Source: an uncultured bacterium
GTDB taxonomy: Bacteria; Bacteroidota; Bacteroidia; Chitinophagales; Chitinophagaceae
NCBI GenBank assembly: GCA_903834825.1
Contig: CAILKQ010000057.1
Span: 1 to 52,612, forward strand
Direction: 5' to 3'
DNA length: 52,612 nucleotides
Shown: in pieces, positions 24,302-34,268 of the stretch
Numbering within the stretch: position 1 is the stretch's first letter
How the letters are laid out: each line of letters starts with the position of its first letter
Notes under the pieces: generated by a model
The model's database searches: none
What the model was told of the DNA's origin: nothing
Seen by the model: only the letters and a program-made list of their open reading frames with translations
Position numbers and translations under genes: made by a program

Positions 24302-24688
24302 TTAATTTCTTTTGCTGGGCGCCTCCAATTGAAATACAGGGATCTTTACCTGAAACCGCTGTTTGGTATTCACATTTTCCATGAGATAGGTTCCAAACAT
24401 CTTTCCCAATTCAGACTTGAGGTTGCATCCAGAAATATACTGATATTGTTCATGTGGCTTGATGATGGGCTGAACACCGATCACTCCTTCCCCCTCCACT
24501 TCCTTCTGTTCTGTATTGCTATCGTGTATAAACCAATGACGGCGAAGGAGTTGAACGGGAAAAGCATTGTTGTTCTCAATAGTGATCCTGTAGGCAAACA
24601 TAAATTCCTGCTGTACAGGATTGGAATAATCCGGTTGGTAGAATTGCTCTACAATGATTCTTATGCCCTCAGTTACCATTGAATCCAT
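24302..24688 (-). CDS. apaG: ApaG family protein
   Basis: Small protein of 128 residues with a fibronectin-III/Ig-like fold; the family includes E. coli ApaG, linked to Co2+/Mg2+ efflux by old genetics, though the biochemical role is not settled. Core features are FAYRITIENNNAFPVQLLRRHW near 30-50, EGEGVIGVQPIIKPHEQYQY near 65-85 and GTYLMENV near 100. The ATG at 24688 is used. The longer in-frame start at 24706 is a TTG that overlaps the TATATTTG promoter element and cannot be translated from that promoter. Divergent from the DUF1080 gene. Confidence 0.9.
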   Translation of the reverse strand: MDSMVTEGIRIIVEQFYQPDYSNPVQQEFMFAYRITIENNNAFPVQLLRRHWFIHDSNTEQKEVEGEGVIGVQPIIKPHEQYQYISGCNLKSELGKMFGTYLMENVNTKQRFQVKIPVFQLEAPSKRN

Positions 24689-24703
24689 CTTGGCTCGTTT
24701 GTT

Positions 24704-24711
24704 CAAATATA
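24704..24711 (-). promoter_or_regulatory. -7 promoter element TATATTTG for apaG
   Basis: Exact TAnnTTTG match with a TTG fifteen bases upstream, slightly shorter than the usual 17-23. It ends 15 bases before the ATG at 24688 and overlaps the spurious TTG start at 24706. Confidence 0.55.
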
Positions 24712-24771
24712 AAAATTATCCTTTATCAAAAAATAAAGTACATAATTTTTGTAACTTGAATCTTCATCGAA

Positions 24772-24781
24772 TAACGCGTTA
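24772..24781. repeat. Palindrome TAACGCGTTA upstream of the DUF1080 gene
   Basis: A perfect 10-bp palindrome 23 bp before the DUF1080 start codon, in the spacer shared with apaG. It may be an operator, but no matching second copy was seen nearby. Confidence 0.3.
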
Positions 24782-24804
24782 CAAGAATAAACAACAATTC
24801 TAAC

Positions 24805-25542
24805 ATGAAAAAGTTCTTTTCAACCTTTTTAGCCCTCACAGCTTCCGTCGCTGCCTTTTCTCAAGCACATTCCGGAGATCCTAAACTGACAGAACTATGG
24901 GATCCTGTACCTGCCATCGTACAACCTGGAAAAACAGCCCAGGACGCCCCATCGGACGCCATTGTCCTTTTCAACGGAAAGGATTTCTCTGCTTGGAACG
25001 GGAGCAAGGGTCCGGTTGAATGGACGCTTGAAGACAATGCCATGACCGTCAAAAGGGGGAGTGGTGGCATCACCACAAAAAAAGGATTCGGTGACTGCCA
25101 GCTGCACATCGAGTGGCGCACCCCATCGGTGGTAAAAGGAGAAGGACAAGGAAGGGGCAACAGTGGCATCTTCCTGATGGGAAGGTATGAACTGCAGGTA
25201 CTTGACAACTACAACAACAAAACCTACTCCAACGGACAAGTAGGTAGCATTTACAAACAACTGATTCCATTGGCCAATGCCAGCAGGCCTCCCGGTGAAT
25301 GGCAGACCTATGATGTAATCTTCATCGCACCAAAATTCAATGCCGATGGAAAACTTCAGTCTCAGGCAAGAATCACGGTGATCCACAATGGGGTCCTGGT
25401 TCAAAACAATGCAACAATTTGGGGAGGAACAGAATACATTGGCATTCCAGAATACAGGCCACATGCTGCCAAAGAGTCCATCATGATCCAGGACCATGGT
25501 GATCTTGTAAGCTTCAGGAACATCTGGATCAGGGAGCTCTAA
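24805..25542 (+). CDS. Secreted DUF1080 (3-keto-disaccharide hydrolase-like) protein
   Basis: Secreted protein of 245 residues with a signal peptide (about 1-20, ending AAFSQ) and a concanavalin-like DUF1080 domain at about 50-245. Family marks include [14 protein letters not shown] near 53-66, the [13 protein letters not shown] strand, [19 protein letters not shown] near 120-138, and the C-terminal [20 protein letters not shown]. Some family members cleave 3-keto-glycosides, but most are uncharacterised, so the activity here is only suggested. There is no lipobox or T9SS sorting domain; it is probably periplasmic. Its stop overlaps the mfd stop by 4 bp. Confidence 0.9.
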   Translation: MKKFFSTFLALTASVAAFSQAHSGDPKLTELWDPVPAIVQPGKTAQDAPSDAIVLFNGKDFSAWNGSKGPVEWTLEDNAMTVKRGSGGITTKKGFGDCQLHIEWRTPSVVKGEGQGRGNSGIFLMGRYELQVLDNYNNKTYSNGQVGSIYKQLIPLANASRPPGEWQTYDVIFIAPKFNADGKLQSQARITVIHNGVLVQNNATIWGGTEYIGIPEYRPHAAKESIMIQDHGDLVSFRNIWIREL

Positions 25543-28500
25543 TCCTGTGGACTTGCCTTTACTTCATTGACAGTTGCAAGCATTTCTTCAAGAATTGTTT
25601 GCAACTGTTTCATTTGAGGGACATGCTCAGTGACCAGCATGAAATTTTTTCCCACTTGCTTCAGGTGGCTCTTGTTGGTCTTGGTTTGCAAATGCAAAAG
25701 AATCGCATTGAATGTAGCGGAATGAAAATAGGGTGAGTCTGGGTTGTTCACAAAATAACAGCGCAGCGTTTTCTGCTTCAGGGTCATTCGTTCAAAACCA
25801 AGCTCAACAGCCATTCTCCTGCAACGCACCGTTGTAAACAGGTCTTCCACACAAGCAGGAATGGGTCCAAACCGGTCTTTCATTTCCTCATGGAAGCGCT
25901 GCAATTCATCTTCATCCCTGCAATTGTCTAAGCGTGTATAAAGGAGCAGCCTTTCTGCAATCTGATCAACATATTCGTCAGGGATCAGGATTTCAAGATC
26001 AGTATCGATGGTGCAATCGTGTACAAAATCATCTTGCTTGCTGATCTCATCCTTGAACACATCCTTGAATGAAGTTCTTTTCAATTCCCGGATGGCTTCA
26101 TCCAGAATCTTCTGGTACATTTCAAAGCCTATTTCAATCATGAAGCCGCTCTGCTCTCCACCCAACATGTTTCCTGCTCCGCGAATATCAAGGTCGCGCA
26201 TGGCAATCTGAAACCCAGAACCCAGTTCAGCATGTTGTTCCAGTGTTTGCAAACGCTTTCTTGAATCTGCAGGCAATACACTGATGGGCGGTGCCAGCAA
26301 ATAACAGAATGCTTTCTTGTTGCTCCGGCCCACCCTTCCGCGCAATTGGTGTAAATCACTCAATCCAAACTGATGTGCATTGTTGATGATGATGGTATTG
26401 ACATTGGGAATATCAACACCACTCTCCACGATATTGGTACACAGCAGTACATCATATTTTCGGTGGATGAAATCAAATATCCTTTCTTCCAATTCATGCC
26501 CTTCCAACTGGCCATGGGCAAAACCTACACTGACATCCGGACACAGGCTTCTGATCAACTGTGCCATTTCCGGCAATCCGCTGACACGGTTGTGGATAAA
26601 GAAAACCTGACCTCCCCTTTCAATTTCAAAATAAATGGCATCCCGGATATGGTCTTGGTTGAACACCAACACTTCCGTCTGAATGGGTTGCCTGTTGGGA
26701 GGTGGGGTGTTGATGATGCTGAGGTCTCTTGCCCCCATGAGGCTAAACTGCAAGGTCCTGGGAATGGGTGTTGCAGTGAGGGTAAGGCAATCAACATTTG
26801 TCTTGAGTGTCTTTATTTTCTCCTTGTGGGCCACGCCAAATTTCTGCTCCTCATCAATCACCAAGATGCCAAGGTCTTTGAACTTGATGTCCTTCCCTAG
26901 CAATGCATGTGTTCCGATAATGATATCAATCTTTCCTTCTTCAACCTTTTTGAGTGTTTCTTTTTTCTCTTTAGCAGACTTGAATCGATTGATAAAGTCT
27001 ACGGTCACAGGAAAATCCTTCAACCGATCACTGAAGGTTTTGAAATGCTGGTAGGCAAGAATTGTTGTGGGAACAAGGATGGCTGCCTGCCTGCCATCGA
27101 TGCAGGTCTTGAAGGCCGCCCTGACAGCCACTTCCGTCTTTCCAAAACCCACATCACCACAAACCAACCTGTCCATCGGATGGGGGCTTTCCATGTCCTT
27201 CTTAACATCCTCGATGGCCTTCCCCTGGTCTGGTGTATCCTCGTACATGAACGAAGCCTCCAACTCTATTTGCATGTAATTATCAGGAGTATGCGCAAAC
27301 CCTTGCTGAGACTTCCTTTCCGCATATAATTTGATCAAGTCAAATGCAATCTCTTTGACCTTTCCCTTTGTTTTTTCCTTGAGTTTGACCCAGGCATCAC
27401 TGCCCAGTTTATTGACCTTCGGTGGTGTTCCCTCTTTGCCTGTATACTTGGAAATCTTGTGCAGGGAATTGATGTTTACATAGAGGATATCATTGTCTCT
27501 GTAAAAGATCCTGACAGCTTCTTGGGTTTGCCCACCATTTTGCACTTTCTGCAATCCACTGAAAATACCTACCCCATGATCGATGTGCACCACAAAATCT
27601 CCCGGCTGCAATTCCTTGAGTGCCCGCAGGGTTATCGCTTTGCTCTTGTTGTAGGCCTGTTTGATCTTGTATTTGTGGTAGCGCTGGAATATCTGGTGAT
27701 CGGTGTAAACCACAATGCCCTTGTCTTTGTCGATGAATCCCTGATGGATGGCTGTAGGAACCGGAACAAATTGAATCTCCGCCCTCAGGTCGGTAAATAT
27801 GGAATACAGGCGCTCGAGTTGCTTGGGGTTTTCTGCAAAAATATACAACTGCTTTTTGGCGGCCTCATGGGCCTTGAGGTCTTTGATCAGCAACTCAAAC
27901 TGACGGTTGAAGGAAGGTTGTGGAGCAATGTCAAAAGTAAGCACAACACCAGGAGAAGGAATGGTTGCTGTGGCCGCCATTTCTACAATAGTCCTTTTCT
28001 CCATGGCAAGCTCCATGCGTTCAAATGGTGTAAAGCCCTCGGGATCCGGTTCGGCATGCTTTTCATCAGTATCCTTGGTATCGGTTGGCTGGTGTACCTG
28101 TCCAAGGTATAGGTTTAAATTATCCTCATGATCGCGGTAACGATCCATGAACAATTGCCAGTGGGATGTGTAAATGATTGTGTTTTCAGGAATGAGGCTG
28201 AAAAGATCAATTTTTTCACCGCCCTCATATGCTGCATCTGCATTGGGGATGATGTTGACCTGCAGGAGTTTACGCTCACTGAGCTGGGTTTCTGGATCAA
28301 AAATCCTGATGGAATCCACGTCCTGACCAAAGAGTTCTACCCTGTAGGGTTTTTCATTGCCAAAGGAATAAATGTCAAAAATTCCTCCCCGCATGGCAAA
28401 CTGACCGGGTTCGTAAACGAAATCTGCCCTTTCAAACCCATATCCAACCAGCTTTTCCATAACATGGTCGGTATCCAACCGATCGTTTACCTTGATAGAA

Positions 28501-28940
28501 ATGATATTGGTGGACAGCGACTCGGCCGTTGACACTTTCTCCATCAAGGCTTCTGGATAGGTGACGATGATTTTTCTGTTACCCCCCCCGGCCAATCTTG
28601 TCAATGCTTCTGTCCTCAGCATCACATGGCTGCTGCTCTGGATCCTGAAATTTTTGTTGGTTTTGAAGGAGGAGGGGAAATAAAAGAGGTCAATAGGATG
28701 GATGAGCTGTTCAAGGTCGTTGTGAAAATAGGCCGCTTCTTCGGCATCCTCCAAAATGATTACGTGATTGAGTCCGTTCAGATCATTGCGTTGATACAGT
28801 GCTGAAAAAAGCACTGCGGCGTAGGAGCCGGCCATTTTGGTGCAAAGTATTTTTTGGCCTTTGGGCAAAAGAATGGCCTCCGCCAACTGTTGAACAGGGG
28901 GGGACTGTACATAACCATCCAAGAGAAACTGCAGATTCAT
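25539..28940 (-). CDS. mfd: Transcription-repair coupling factor
   Basis: Displaces RNA polymerase stalled at DNA lesions and recruits UvrA. The 1133 residues match full-length Mfd: the UvrB-homology region at about 1-330 ([30 protein letters not shown]), the RNA-polymerase-interaction domain near 450-520 ([20 protein letters not shown]), RecG-like translocase motifs with Walker [10 protein letters not shown] near 600, DEEQ in the Walker B position, TATPIPRT, and the C-terminal TRCF domain after about 960. A TATCTTTA element (28957-28964) lies 16 bases before the start. It is divergent from the T9SS BNR protein gene and convergent with the DUF1080 gene. Confidence 0.97.
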   Translation of the reverse strand: MNLQFLLDGYVQSPPVQQLAEAILLPKGQKILCTKMAGSYAAVLFSALYQRNDLNGLNHVIILEDAEEAAYFHNDLEQLIHPIDLFYFPSSFKTNKNFRIQSSSHVMLRTEALTRLAGGGNRKIIVTYPEALMEKVSTAESLSTNIISIKVNDRLDTDHVMEKLVGYGFERADFVYEPGQFAMRGGIFDIYSFGNEKPYRVELFGQDVDSIRIFDPETQLSERKLLQVNIIPNADAAYEGGEKIDLFSLIPENTIIYTSHWQLFMDRYRDHEDNLNLYLGQVHQPTDTKDTDEKHAEPDPEGFTPFERMELAMEKRTIVEMAATATIPSPGVVLTFDIAPQPSFNRQFELLIKDLKAHEAAKKQLYIFAENPKQLERLYSIFTDLRAEIQFVPVPTAIHQGFIDKDKGIVVYTDHQIFQRYHKYKIKQAYNKSKAITLRALKELQPGDFVVHIDHGVGIFSGLQKVQNGGQTQEAVRIFYRDNDILYVNINSLHKISKYTGKEGTPPKVNKLGSDAWVKLKEKTKGKVKEIAFDLIKLYAERKSQQGFAHTPDNYMQIELEASFMYEDTPDQGKAIEDVKKDMESPHPMDRLVCGDVGFGKTEVAVRAAFKTCIDGRQAAILVPTTILAYQHFKTFSDRLKDFPVTVDFINRFKSAKEKKETLKKVEEGKIDIIIGTHALLGKDIKFKDLGILVIDEEQKFGVAHKEKIKTLKTNVDCLTLTATPIPRTLQFSLMGARDLSIINTPPPNRQPIQTEVLVFNQDHIRDAIYFEIERGGQVFFIHNRVSGLPEMAQLIRSLCPDVSVGFAHGQLEGHELEERIFDFIHRKYDVLLCTNIVESGVDIPNVNTIIINNAHQFGLSDLHQLRGRVGRSNKKAFCYLLAPPISVLPADSRKRLQTLEQHAELGSGFQIAMRDLDIRGAGNMLGGEQSGFMIEIGFEMYQKILDEAIRELKRTSFKDVFKDEISKQDDFVHDCTIDTDLEILIPDEYVDQIAERLLLYTRLDNCRDEDELQRFHEEMKDRFGPIPACVEDLFTTVRCRRMAVELGFERMTLKQKTLRCYFVNNPDSPYFHSATFNAILLHLQTKTNKSHLKQVGKNFMLVTEHVPQMKQLQTILEEMLATVNEVKASPQD

Positions 28941-28956
28941 GCCTTCACAAGAATGG

Positions 28957-28964
28957 TAAAGATA
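28957..28964 (-). promoter_or_regulatory. Possible -7 element TATCTTTA for mfd
   Basis: Seven of eight positions match TAnnTTTG; it ends 16 bases before the mfd ATG at 28940. No -33 TTG at normal spacing. Confidence 0.35.
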
Positions 28965-29068
28965 CGGCTAAACTTTTCAGTGTTTTCAGGTCAAATTATT
29001 ATGACAGAAAAAGCGAACTTTAAGCTAAAAAATTGGTTAAATTGCCAACAACGTTATCGAACATCTAT

Positions 29069-31951
29069 ATGAACAAAAACAAGGCCCTCATCATCCCTGC
29101 CATAGCAATCGTCCTCATGGGTATATTGTTCCTATTCAACAAGGAGGAAAAGCAAGTTGGTTTACCCAAAAGACTGACCATCCTCAATGATGAAGATGAG
29201 GAGTTCGAGACCGAAAATTCTACAAAAAGGGCAGAATACGAATGGATGCTTTCAAGGGATCCCAAAACCGGATTGATTCCGGAAGGCATCAGGTCTCAGG
29301 AACTGGCTATCATGAGAAACATGCCCATCCGTGAAAATGGGATCTTCAACAGCCCACTTGTAAACAATACTTATACAGCAGCTGGACCTTCACAAAACGG
29401 GGGCAGAACCAGAACGCTGGTATTTGATAAACGCTACAATGGTACAACCAACAAGGTGGTCATTGCAGGAGGCATCACCGGTGGAATATTTAGGAGCATT
29501 GATGGGGGCGTTACCTGGATTTTTGTCCATCCAGTAGGCCAACTCAGGAGTGTCTCAACCTTGGCCCAGGACACAAGGGCAGGATTTGAAAATACATGGT
29601 ACGCAGGCACGGGAGAACCGCTGGGTGCATCCGCAGGATATCCTTCCGGATTTATTTATGGCGAAGGATTGTTCAAATCCACCGACAATGGTGCTACCTG
29701 GACAAAGCTCAGTTCCACCAACCCTACAGATATCACTGCATTTTCATCCCAGTGGAGTTTTGTGCATAAGCTTGCCGTGCATCCTGTTACCGGTGATGTG
29801 TATGCAGCCGCTCACAGAAGGGTCTACCGTTCTGCAGATGGCGGCACCAGCTGGACAGAGGTGTTTGGAAGTACCATAACCGCAACTGCGACTGGTGGTA
29901 TCGCAGACCTTGCCATCAACAAAACCGGATCCAGGGTATTTATAGCCATGAGCGGGAGAAATGCTGACAGGGCACTTGCCGGAGTTTTCACATCCTCTAC
30001 CGGCAGTGCAGGATCTTTTACACGAATTGCAGGTGGCGTCAAAGACGCTGCGGACTCCATACCAGGATGGAAGGGATATGACAACAGCCTCACTGCAGGA
30101 GAATTTGCAGGTGGATGGGGAAGGACCGTTATTGCCCTGGCCCCTTCTAACCAGAATATTCTTTATGTGATGGTTGAAAATGCCGATGATGCAGCCGCCA
30201 ACAAACCAGAGGCGGATCTTTTTAAATGCAACATGGCAACCACTCCTTTCACCTGGACCAAATCCGATACCCTTGTGGCACAAAGGAAAACCAGTTCAGC
30301 AACTACCAGCAGATACATGGAAATGCAGGGTGGCTATAACATGCTCCTGGGGGTTCATCCAAACAATTCAGACCTTGTGCTGGCGGGGGGTGTCAACCTT
30401 TTCCGTTCTTTGGATGGATTTGCCACAAAGGACAATTCAAGTTTCATTGGGGGTGTTGCCTCAACCACTTATACAGACGCGGATGGTGCCAGCCATGCGG
30501 ATAACCACAGTTTTGCTTTTGAACCTACCAATCCCAACAAAGTCTTGATTGCATCAGATGGAGGAATAGGACAAATCAAGGACATCACAACACCAGGTGT
30601 TGAATGGTCGTTGGGGAGTTCACAATACCAGACCCTCCAGTACTATCATGTAGGCATAGACCCTACAACCGGTAGCAGAAATTATTATGGTGGGGCACAA
30701 GACAATTCAACCACTTTCCGGGACAAGTCCGGGATATTGGGACCCGCAATAAGTGACAGCAACGATCATTATATCGTGTTGGGAGGCGATGGCTGCCAGG
30801 TGGGCATGACCAAGAAAAATACTGCCGGAAACCAATTTCTTTTCTGTGCTGCACAGTCTGGACAGGTGTACAGGATGAAATTGTTTGACTTCAGTACTGG
30901 ACTGTACACCAGTATCAGGCCAACAGGTAGTGCTGACGGAGAATTCATCACCTATTTCCATCTTGATCCAGACAATACTGACTTTCTTTATTATGTTTCA
31001 AAAAACAGTATTTACAGAACTGGGGATGCCGAAAAGGTTTCCACCTCAAGCTGGACCCTGATGGATGGCGTCAACACCAGTGTGACTGGAAGCATTTTTG
31101 CGTTGGCTACCACAAGAGGGCCCTATTCGGCCAACAATCACCTGTTTATCGGCACATCCACAGGAAAAATATACAGGCTCAAGGACCCGCAATGGGGCGC
31201 CTCAGGCAACCAACCCTTTGACATCACCCCCAGTGGTATGACCTCAGGGTCAGTGGTAAAGGACATTTCTGTAAATCCCAGGAACCAAGACACCGTAATG
31301 GCTGTAGTTTCCAACTATGGTGTGAATTCCATATTCTGGACAGGCAATGCCACTGCAGCACTCCCAACATGGCAGGTGGCAGAGGGTAACCTCACCCTTC
31401 CATCTGTAAGGGCCTGCGAGATCATTGCAAAAACAACTGGCATTGAATATTATGTTGGAACATCCATCGGTCTCTACAGTACAATCACCATCAATGGGGC
31501 CAGTACCATATGGGCAAAGGAAAACGGTACTGCCGGAACACCTGCTGCGATGATGAACGACGCCATCATCAACTCATTGGCACACCGTTGGACCGACAAT
31601 ACCATGGTTGTAGGAACACATGGCAACGGCATGTTTGCCGCTTCCCTCGGAAGCCCCATCACCATTGCCACTGCCATTACTGGCCCCATCAGAAACAATA
31701 CTGGTTTCATCAAGAACATCTATCCTACCATTACAAAAGATCTTGTCAACTACCAGGTGGGAGACCAGTACAGCATCAAAAAAATAAGCGTTCAGGTAAC
31801 CAGCCTATCGGGTGCTGTGGTTTCAAAAAAGGAAACCGGATACCAGAACGGAAACATCAACCTTGGCAATCTTTCAGCAGGCGCCTACATCGTGACCATC
31901 ACAAGCAGCGACCGAAAATACCAAACTACCAAGAAGATCATCAAAAACTAA
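29069..31951 (+). CDS. Large secreted BNR/Asp-box repeat protein with T9SS type A sorting domain
   Basis: Cell-surface or secreted protein of 960 residues. The N terminus has one hydrophobic segment (about 5-24, ALIIPAIAIVLMGILFLF) followed at once by a charged stretch, so it may be an uncleaved signal anchor rather than a classical signal peptide. The body is a beta-propeller with Asp-box repeats (SxDxGxxW): SIDGGVTW, STDNGATW and SADGGTSW in the first half. The last 80 residues (IYPTITKDLVNYQVG to the terminal TTKKIIKN) form the T9SS type A sorting domain that directs export by the Por/Gld machinery. No sialidase arginine triad or other catalytic motif is visible. Ligand unknown. A strong terminator follows. 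Confidence 0.88.
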   Translation: MNKNKALIIPAIAIVLMGILFLFNKEEKQVGLPKRLTILNDEDEEFETENSTKRAEYEWMLSRDPKTGLIPEGIRSQELAIMRNMPIRENGIFNSPLVNNTYTAAGPSQNGGRTRTLVFDKRYNGTTNKVVIAGGITGGIFRSIDGGVTWIFVHPVGQLRSVSTLAQDTRAGFENTWYAGTGEPLGASAGYPSGFIYGEGLFKSTDNGATWTKLSSTNPTDITAFSSQWSFVHKLAVHPVTGDVYAAAHRRVYRSADGGTSWTEVFGSTITATATGGIADLAINKTGSRVFIAMSGRNADRALAGVFTSSTGSAGSFTRIAGGVKDAADSIPGWKGYDNSLTAGEFAGGWGRTVIALAPSNQNILYVMVENADDAAANKPEADLFKCNMATTPFTWTKSDTLVAQRKTSSATTSRYMEMQGGYNMLLGVHPNNSDLVLAGGVNLFRSLDGFATKDNSSFIGGVASTTYTDADGASHADNHSFAFEPTNPNKVLIASDGGIGQIKDITTPGVEWSLGSSQYQTLQYYHVGIDPTTGSRNYYGGAQDNSTTFRDKSGILGPAISDSNDHYIVLGGDGCQVGMTKKNTAGNQFLFCAAQSGQVYRMKLFDFSTGLYTSIRPTGSADGEFITYFHLDPDNTDFLYYVSKNSIYRTGDAEKVSTSSWTLMDGVNTSVTGSIFALATTRGPYSANNHLFIGTSTGKIYRLKDPQWGASGNQPFDITPSGMTSGSVVKDISVNPRNQDTVMAVVSNYGVNSIFWTGNATAALPTWQVAEGNLTLPSVRACEIIAKTTGIEYYVGTSIGLYSTITINGASTIWAKENGTAGTPAAMMNDAIINSLAHRWTDNTMVVGTHGNGMFAASLGSPITIATAITGPIRNNTGFIKNIYPTITKDLVNYQVGDQYSIKKISVQVTSLSGAVVSKKETGYQNGNINLGNLSAGAYIVTITSSDRKYQTTKKIIKN

Positions 31952-31957
31952 AATCCC

Positions 31958-31986
31958 AGGCCGGCCCTACAGCCGGCCTTTTTTTT
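31958..31986 (+). terminator. Rho-independent terminator after the BNR protein gene
   Basis: AGGCCGGC and GCCGGCCT form a perfect 8-bp stem around a 6-base loop, followed by a run of eight T (including the last stem base). It begins seven bases after the stop codon at 31951 and ends only three bases before the next start codon. Confidence 0.9.
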
Positions 31987-31989
31987 ACC

Positions 31990-32757
31990 ATGTTCATCAT
32001 CGGAAAAATCCTGTTCTTTTTTTTAAGCCCATTTGTCTGGCTCTTCATTTTAGTCATCCTGACCGCAACAGCCAAGACTGAAAAAAAAAGAAACCAACTG
32101 GCTGTCATTGCGCTTTCCGTATTGCTTTTTTTCTCCAACCCATGGTTGATCAACAACCTGCAATATCCATTTCATGCGCCACCAATGCCCATGGCAGCCA
32201 ATGAAAAATATGATGTCGGAATCGTTTTGGGTGGCATGACCAGCTATGACAGGGTCAACAAAGCAGGACATTTTAACATGTCATCAGACAGGTTCATCCA
32301 AACCGCCTTGTTGTATAAAAAAGGACATATCAAAAAGATCATTGCTTCAGGCGGACAAAACGGAATGTTCAGTGAAGATGATTTTATGGAGGCTGATTTT
32401 GTTGCCAAAAACCTGATGGATCTTGGTATTCCTGCGGAAGACATTTGGATAGAAAACCAATCCAAAAACACCATTGAAAATGCCGGTTTTTCCAAGCAAA
32501 TCATTGACCGCAAAGGAGGAATAAAAACCAAGGCTGTCTTGATCACTTCAGCCTTTCATATTCCCAGGGCAAAACTGACTTTTGAGCAGTCCGGTATAGC
32601 CGTAAGGCCCTACCCTTGCGCATTTTCCATGTTGCCCTCTGCCACCAGGTTCAGTGCTGCCACCGTGATTCCCGCAAGCTGGGCCATGGAAAGCTGGGGA
32701 GGATTTTTCAGAGAATTGATTGGCATGACCTACCTCAAACTGAAAGGAGCAAAATGA
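31990..32757 (+). CDS. YdcF/ElyC family (DUF218) membrane protein
   Basis: Inner-membrane protein of 255 residues with two N-terminal membrane segments (about 3-24 and 37-55) and a DUF218 domain at about 75-230. Conserved parts are YDVGIVLGGM, ASGGQNGMFSEDDFMEADFVAKNLMDLGIP split as KIIASGGQ and EADFVAKNL, ENQSKNTIENA and VLITSAFHIPRA. E. coli ElyC, of this family, acts in envelope and lipid-carrier homeostasis; the role here is inferred. A longer in-frame extension back to 31510 is only the shadow of the upstream gene. The ATG follows a terminator by three bases and has no Shine-Dalgarno, which raises the question of how it is expressed. The stop lies three bases from the convergent glyQS stop. 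Confidence 0.88.
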   Translation: MFIIGKILFFFLSPFVWLFILVILTATAKTEKKRNQLAVIALSVLLFFSNPWLINNLQYPFHAPPMPMAANEKYDVGIVLGGMTSYDRVNKAGHFNMSSDRFIQTALLYKKGHIKKIIASGGQNGMFSEDDFMEADFVAKNLMDLGIPAEDIWIENQSKNTIENAGFSKQIIDRKGGIKTKAVLITSAFHIPRAKLTFEQSGIAVRPYPCAFSMLPSATRFSAATVIPASWAMESWGGFFRELIGMTYLKLKGAK

Positions 32758-32760
32758 TGA

Positions 32761-34203
32761 CTACAGCTTGCTTTTGATGAACTGTACCAATCCTTCAATG
32801 GGGATTCTTTCCTGTGTCATCGTATCTCTATAGCGGATGGTAACCGTCTGATCTTCCTTGGTTTGGTGATCGATGGTGATGCAAAAAGGAGTTCCCAATG
32901 CATCCATCCTGCGGTAACGCTTGCCGATGGTATCTTTCTCTTCATAAAAACAGTAGAACTCCGTTCTGCAAGTGGCCATGATCTCTTTGGCGATATCGGG
33001 CAATCCCTCTTTTTTCAACAAGGGCAATATCGCGAGCTTGATGGGGGCAATTTTGGCAGGAATTTTCAATACAACCCTGCTGTCCTCACTGCCGTCTTCC
33101 TTGGTCCATTTTTCTTCCTGATAGGCATGGCACATGGTCAGGAGGAACATCCGGTCAAGACCTATGGAAGTTTCAATCACATAAGGAACATAGTTCTGGT
33201 TGATTTCTGTATCAAAATACTGCAATTTCTTGCCACTGTATTGCTGATGGCTTTTCAGGTCAAAATCGGTACGGCTGTGAATGCCTTCAACCTCTTTCCA
33301 TCCAAAGGGAAACAGGTATTCAATGTCCACCGCAGCATCCGCATAATGGGCCAGTTTAACATGGTCGTGAAAACGGTAACTTTCTACAGGAATGCCCATG
33401 GATTCATGCCACTTCATGCGTTCCGCTTTCCAATAAGCATACCACTCCTGCTGGGTGCCAGGCCTGATGAAAAACTGCATTTCCATCTGCTCAAATTCAC
33501 GCATCCTGAAAATAAACTGACGTGCTACGATTTCATTCCTGAAAGCTTTTCCTACCTGCGCAATACCAAATGGTATTTTCATGCGGGCAGTCTTCTGCAC
33601 ATTCAGGAAGTTAACAAAAATACCCTGGGCAGTTTCGGGTCTTAAGTAGATCTCACTGGCATCTTCAGCAACAGCACCCAACTGGGTGGAGAACATCAGG
33701 TTGAACTGACGAACATCTGTCCAGTTGCAGGTTCCGCTCACTGAACATTTCATTTTGTTGTCTTCAATCAATTGCTTCAACCCCGCATAATCATTGGCTG
33801 CCAGCAAGGCCTCCATATCAGCAATCAGCTTTTCAGCTTCGGCAGTCTTTCCTTCCTTGTTCCAAACATCAGCTACTCCCTCAATCAGATGATCAACGCG
33901 GTAGCGTTTTTTTGAGTCCTTGTTGTCGATCATCGGGTCGCTGAAATTGTCGACATGCCCGGATGCCTTCCAGGTTGTGGGATGCATAAAAATGGCTGCA
34001 TCAATACCAACAATATTGTCGTGCATGCGGGTCATGGCATTCCACCAGGCTTCACGGATGTTTTTCTTCAATTCACTGCCCCATGGGCCATAATCATACA
34101 CGGCACTGAGTCCGTCGTAAATTTCACTGGACTGAAACACAAAGCCGTATTCCTTTGCGTGGGATATAATCGCCTGGAACTTGTTTTGATCATTGACTAC
34201 CAT
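32761..34203 (-). CDS. glyQS: Glycine--tRNA ligase, alpha2 type
   Basis: Class II synthetase charging tRNA(Gly); the single-chain alpha2 form found in Bacteroidota, archaea and eukaryotes rather than the alpha2beta2 form of Proteobacteria. The 480 residues show QSSEIYDGLSAVYDYGPWG near 23-42 (motif 1 region), the GTCNWTDVRQFNLMF insertion, YLRPETAQGIFVNF and FRNEIVARQFIFRMREFEQME (motif 2), the IETSIGLDRMFL motif 3, and a C-terminal anticodon-binding domain after about 380. The ATG at 34203 is used; the in-frame start at 34212 is a TTG inside the -7 element. The leader is only a few bases. It lies 65 bp downstream of the mazG-like gene but has its own promoter. Confidence 0.97.
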   Translation of the reverse strand: MVVNDQNKFQAIISHAKEYGFVFQSSEIYDGLSAVYDYGPWGSELKKNIREAWWNAMTRMHDNIVGIDAAIFMHPTTWKASGHVDNFSDPMIDNKDSKKRYRVDHLIEGVADVWNKEGKTAEAEKLIADMEALLAANDYAGLKQLIEDNKMKCSVSGTCNWTDVRQFNLMFSTQLGAVAEDASEIYLRPETAQGIFVNFLNVQKTARMKIPFGIAQVGKAFRNEIVARQFIFRMREFEQMEMQFFIRPGTQQEWYAYWKAERMKWHESMGIPVESYRFHDHVKLAHYADAAVDIEYLFPFGWKEVEGIHSRTDFDLKSHQQYSGKKLQYFDTEINQNYVPYVIETSIGLDRMFLLTMCHAYQEEKWTKEDGSEDSRVVLKIPAKIAPIKLAILPLLKKEGLPDIAKEIMATCRTEFYCFYEEKDTIGKRYRRMDALGTPFCITIDHQTKEDQTVTIRYRDTMTQERIPIEGLVQFIKSKL

Positions 34204-34209
34204 AGCCCG

Positions 34210-34241
34210 CAAAGATAAGAAAACAAAGGGAAGCGGTACAA
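34210..34241 (-). promoter_or_regulatory. Full Bacteroidota-type promoter of glyQS
   Basis: A TTG (34239-34241) and an exact TATCTTTG (34210-34217) are separated by 21 bases, matching the -33/-7 promoter architecture. The -7 element ends six bases before the ATG at 34203, so the predicted transcript starts at or within a few bases of the start codon. This is the best complete promoter in the window. Confidence 0.65.
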
Positions 34242-34268
34242 CTGCAAAAGCCAGGAAAATGTTGGGGC

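Noticed and set aside
29069-31951. Sialidase or other glycosidase assignment for the BNR-repeat protein
   Set aside because: Asp-box repeats are present, but no arginine triad or acid/nucleophile motif of sialidases is visible; Asp boxes occur in many non-enzymatic propellers.
31510-31989. A 160-residue N-terminal extension to the YdcF-like protein
   Set aside because: It is the out-of-frame shadow of the BNR gene, is rich in Cys/His/Arg without domain sense, and would read through the terminator hairpin; the family's two membrane helices begin at 31990.
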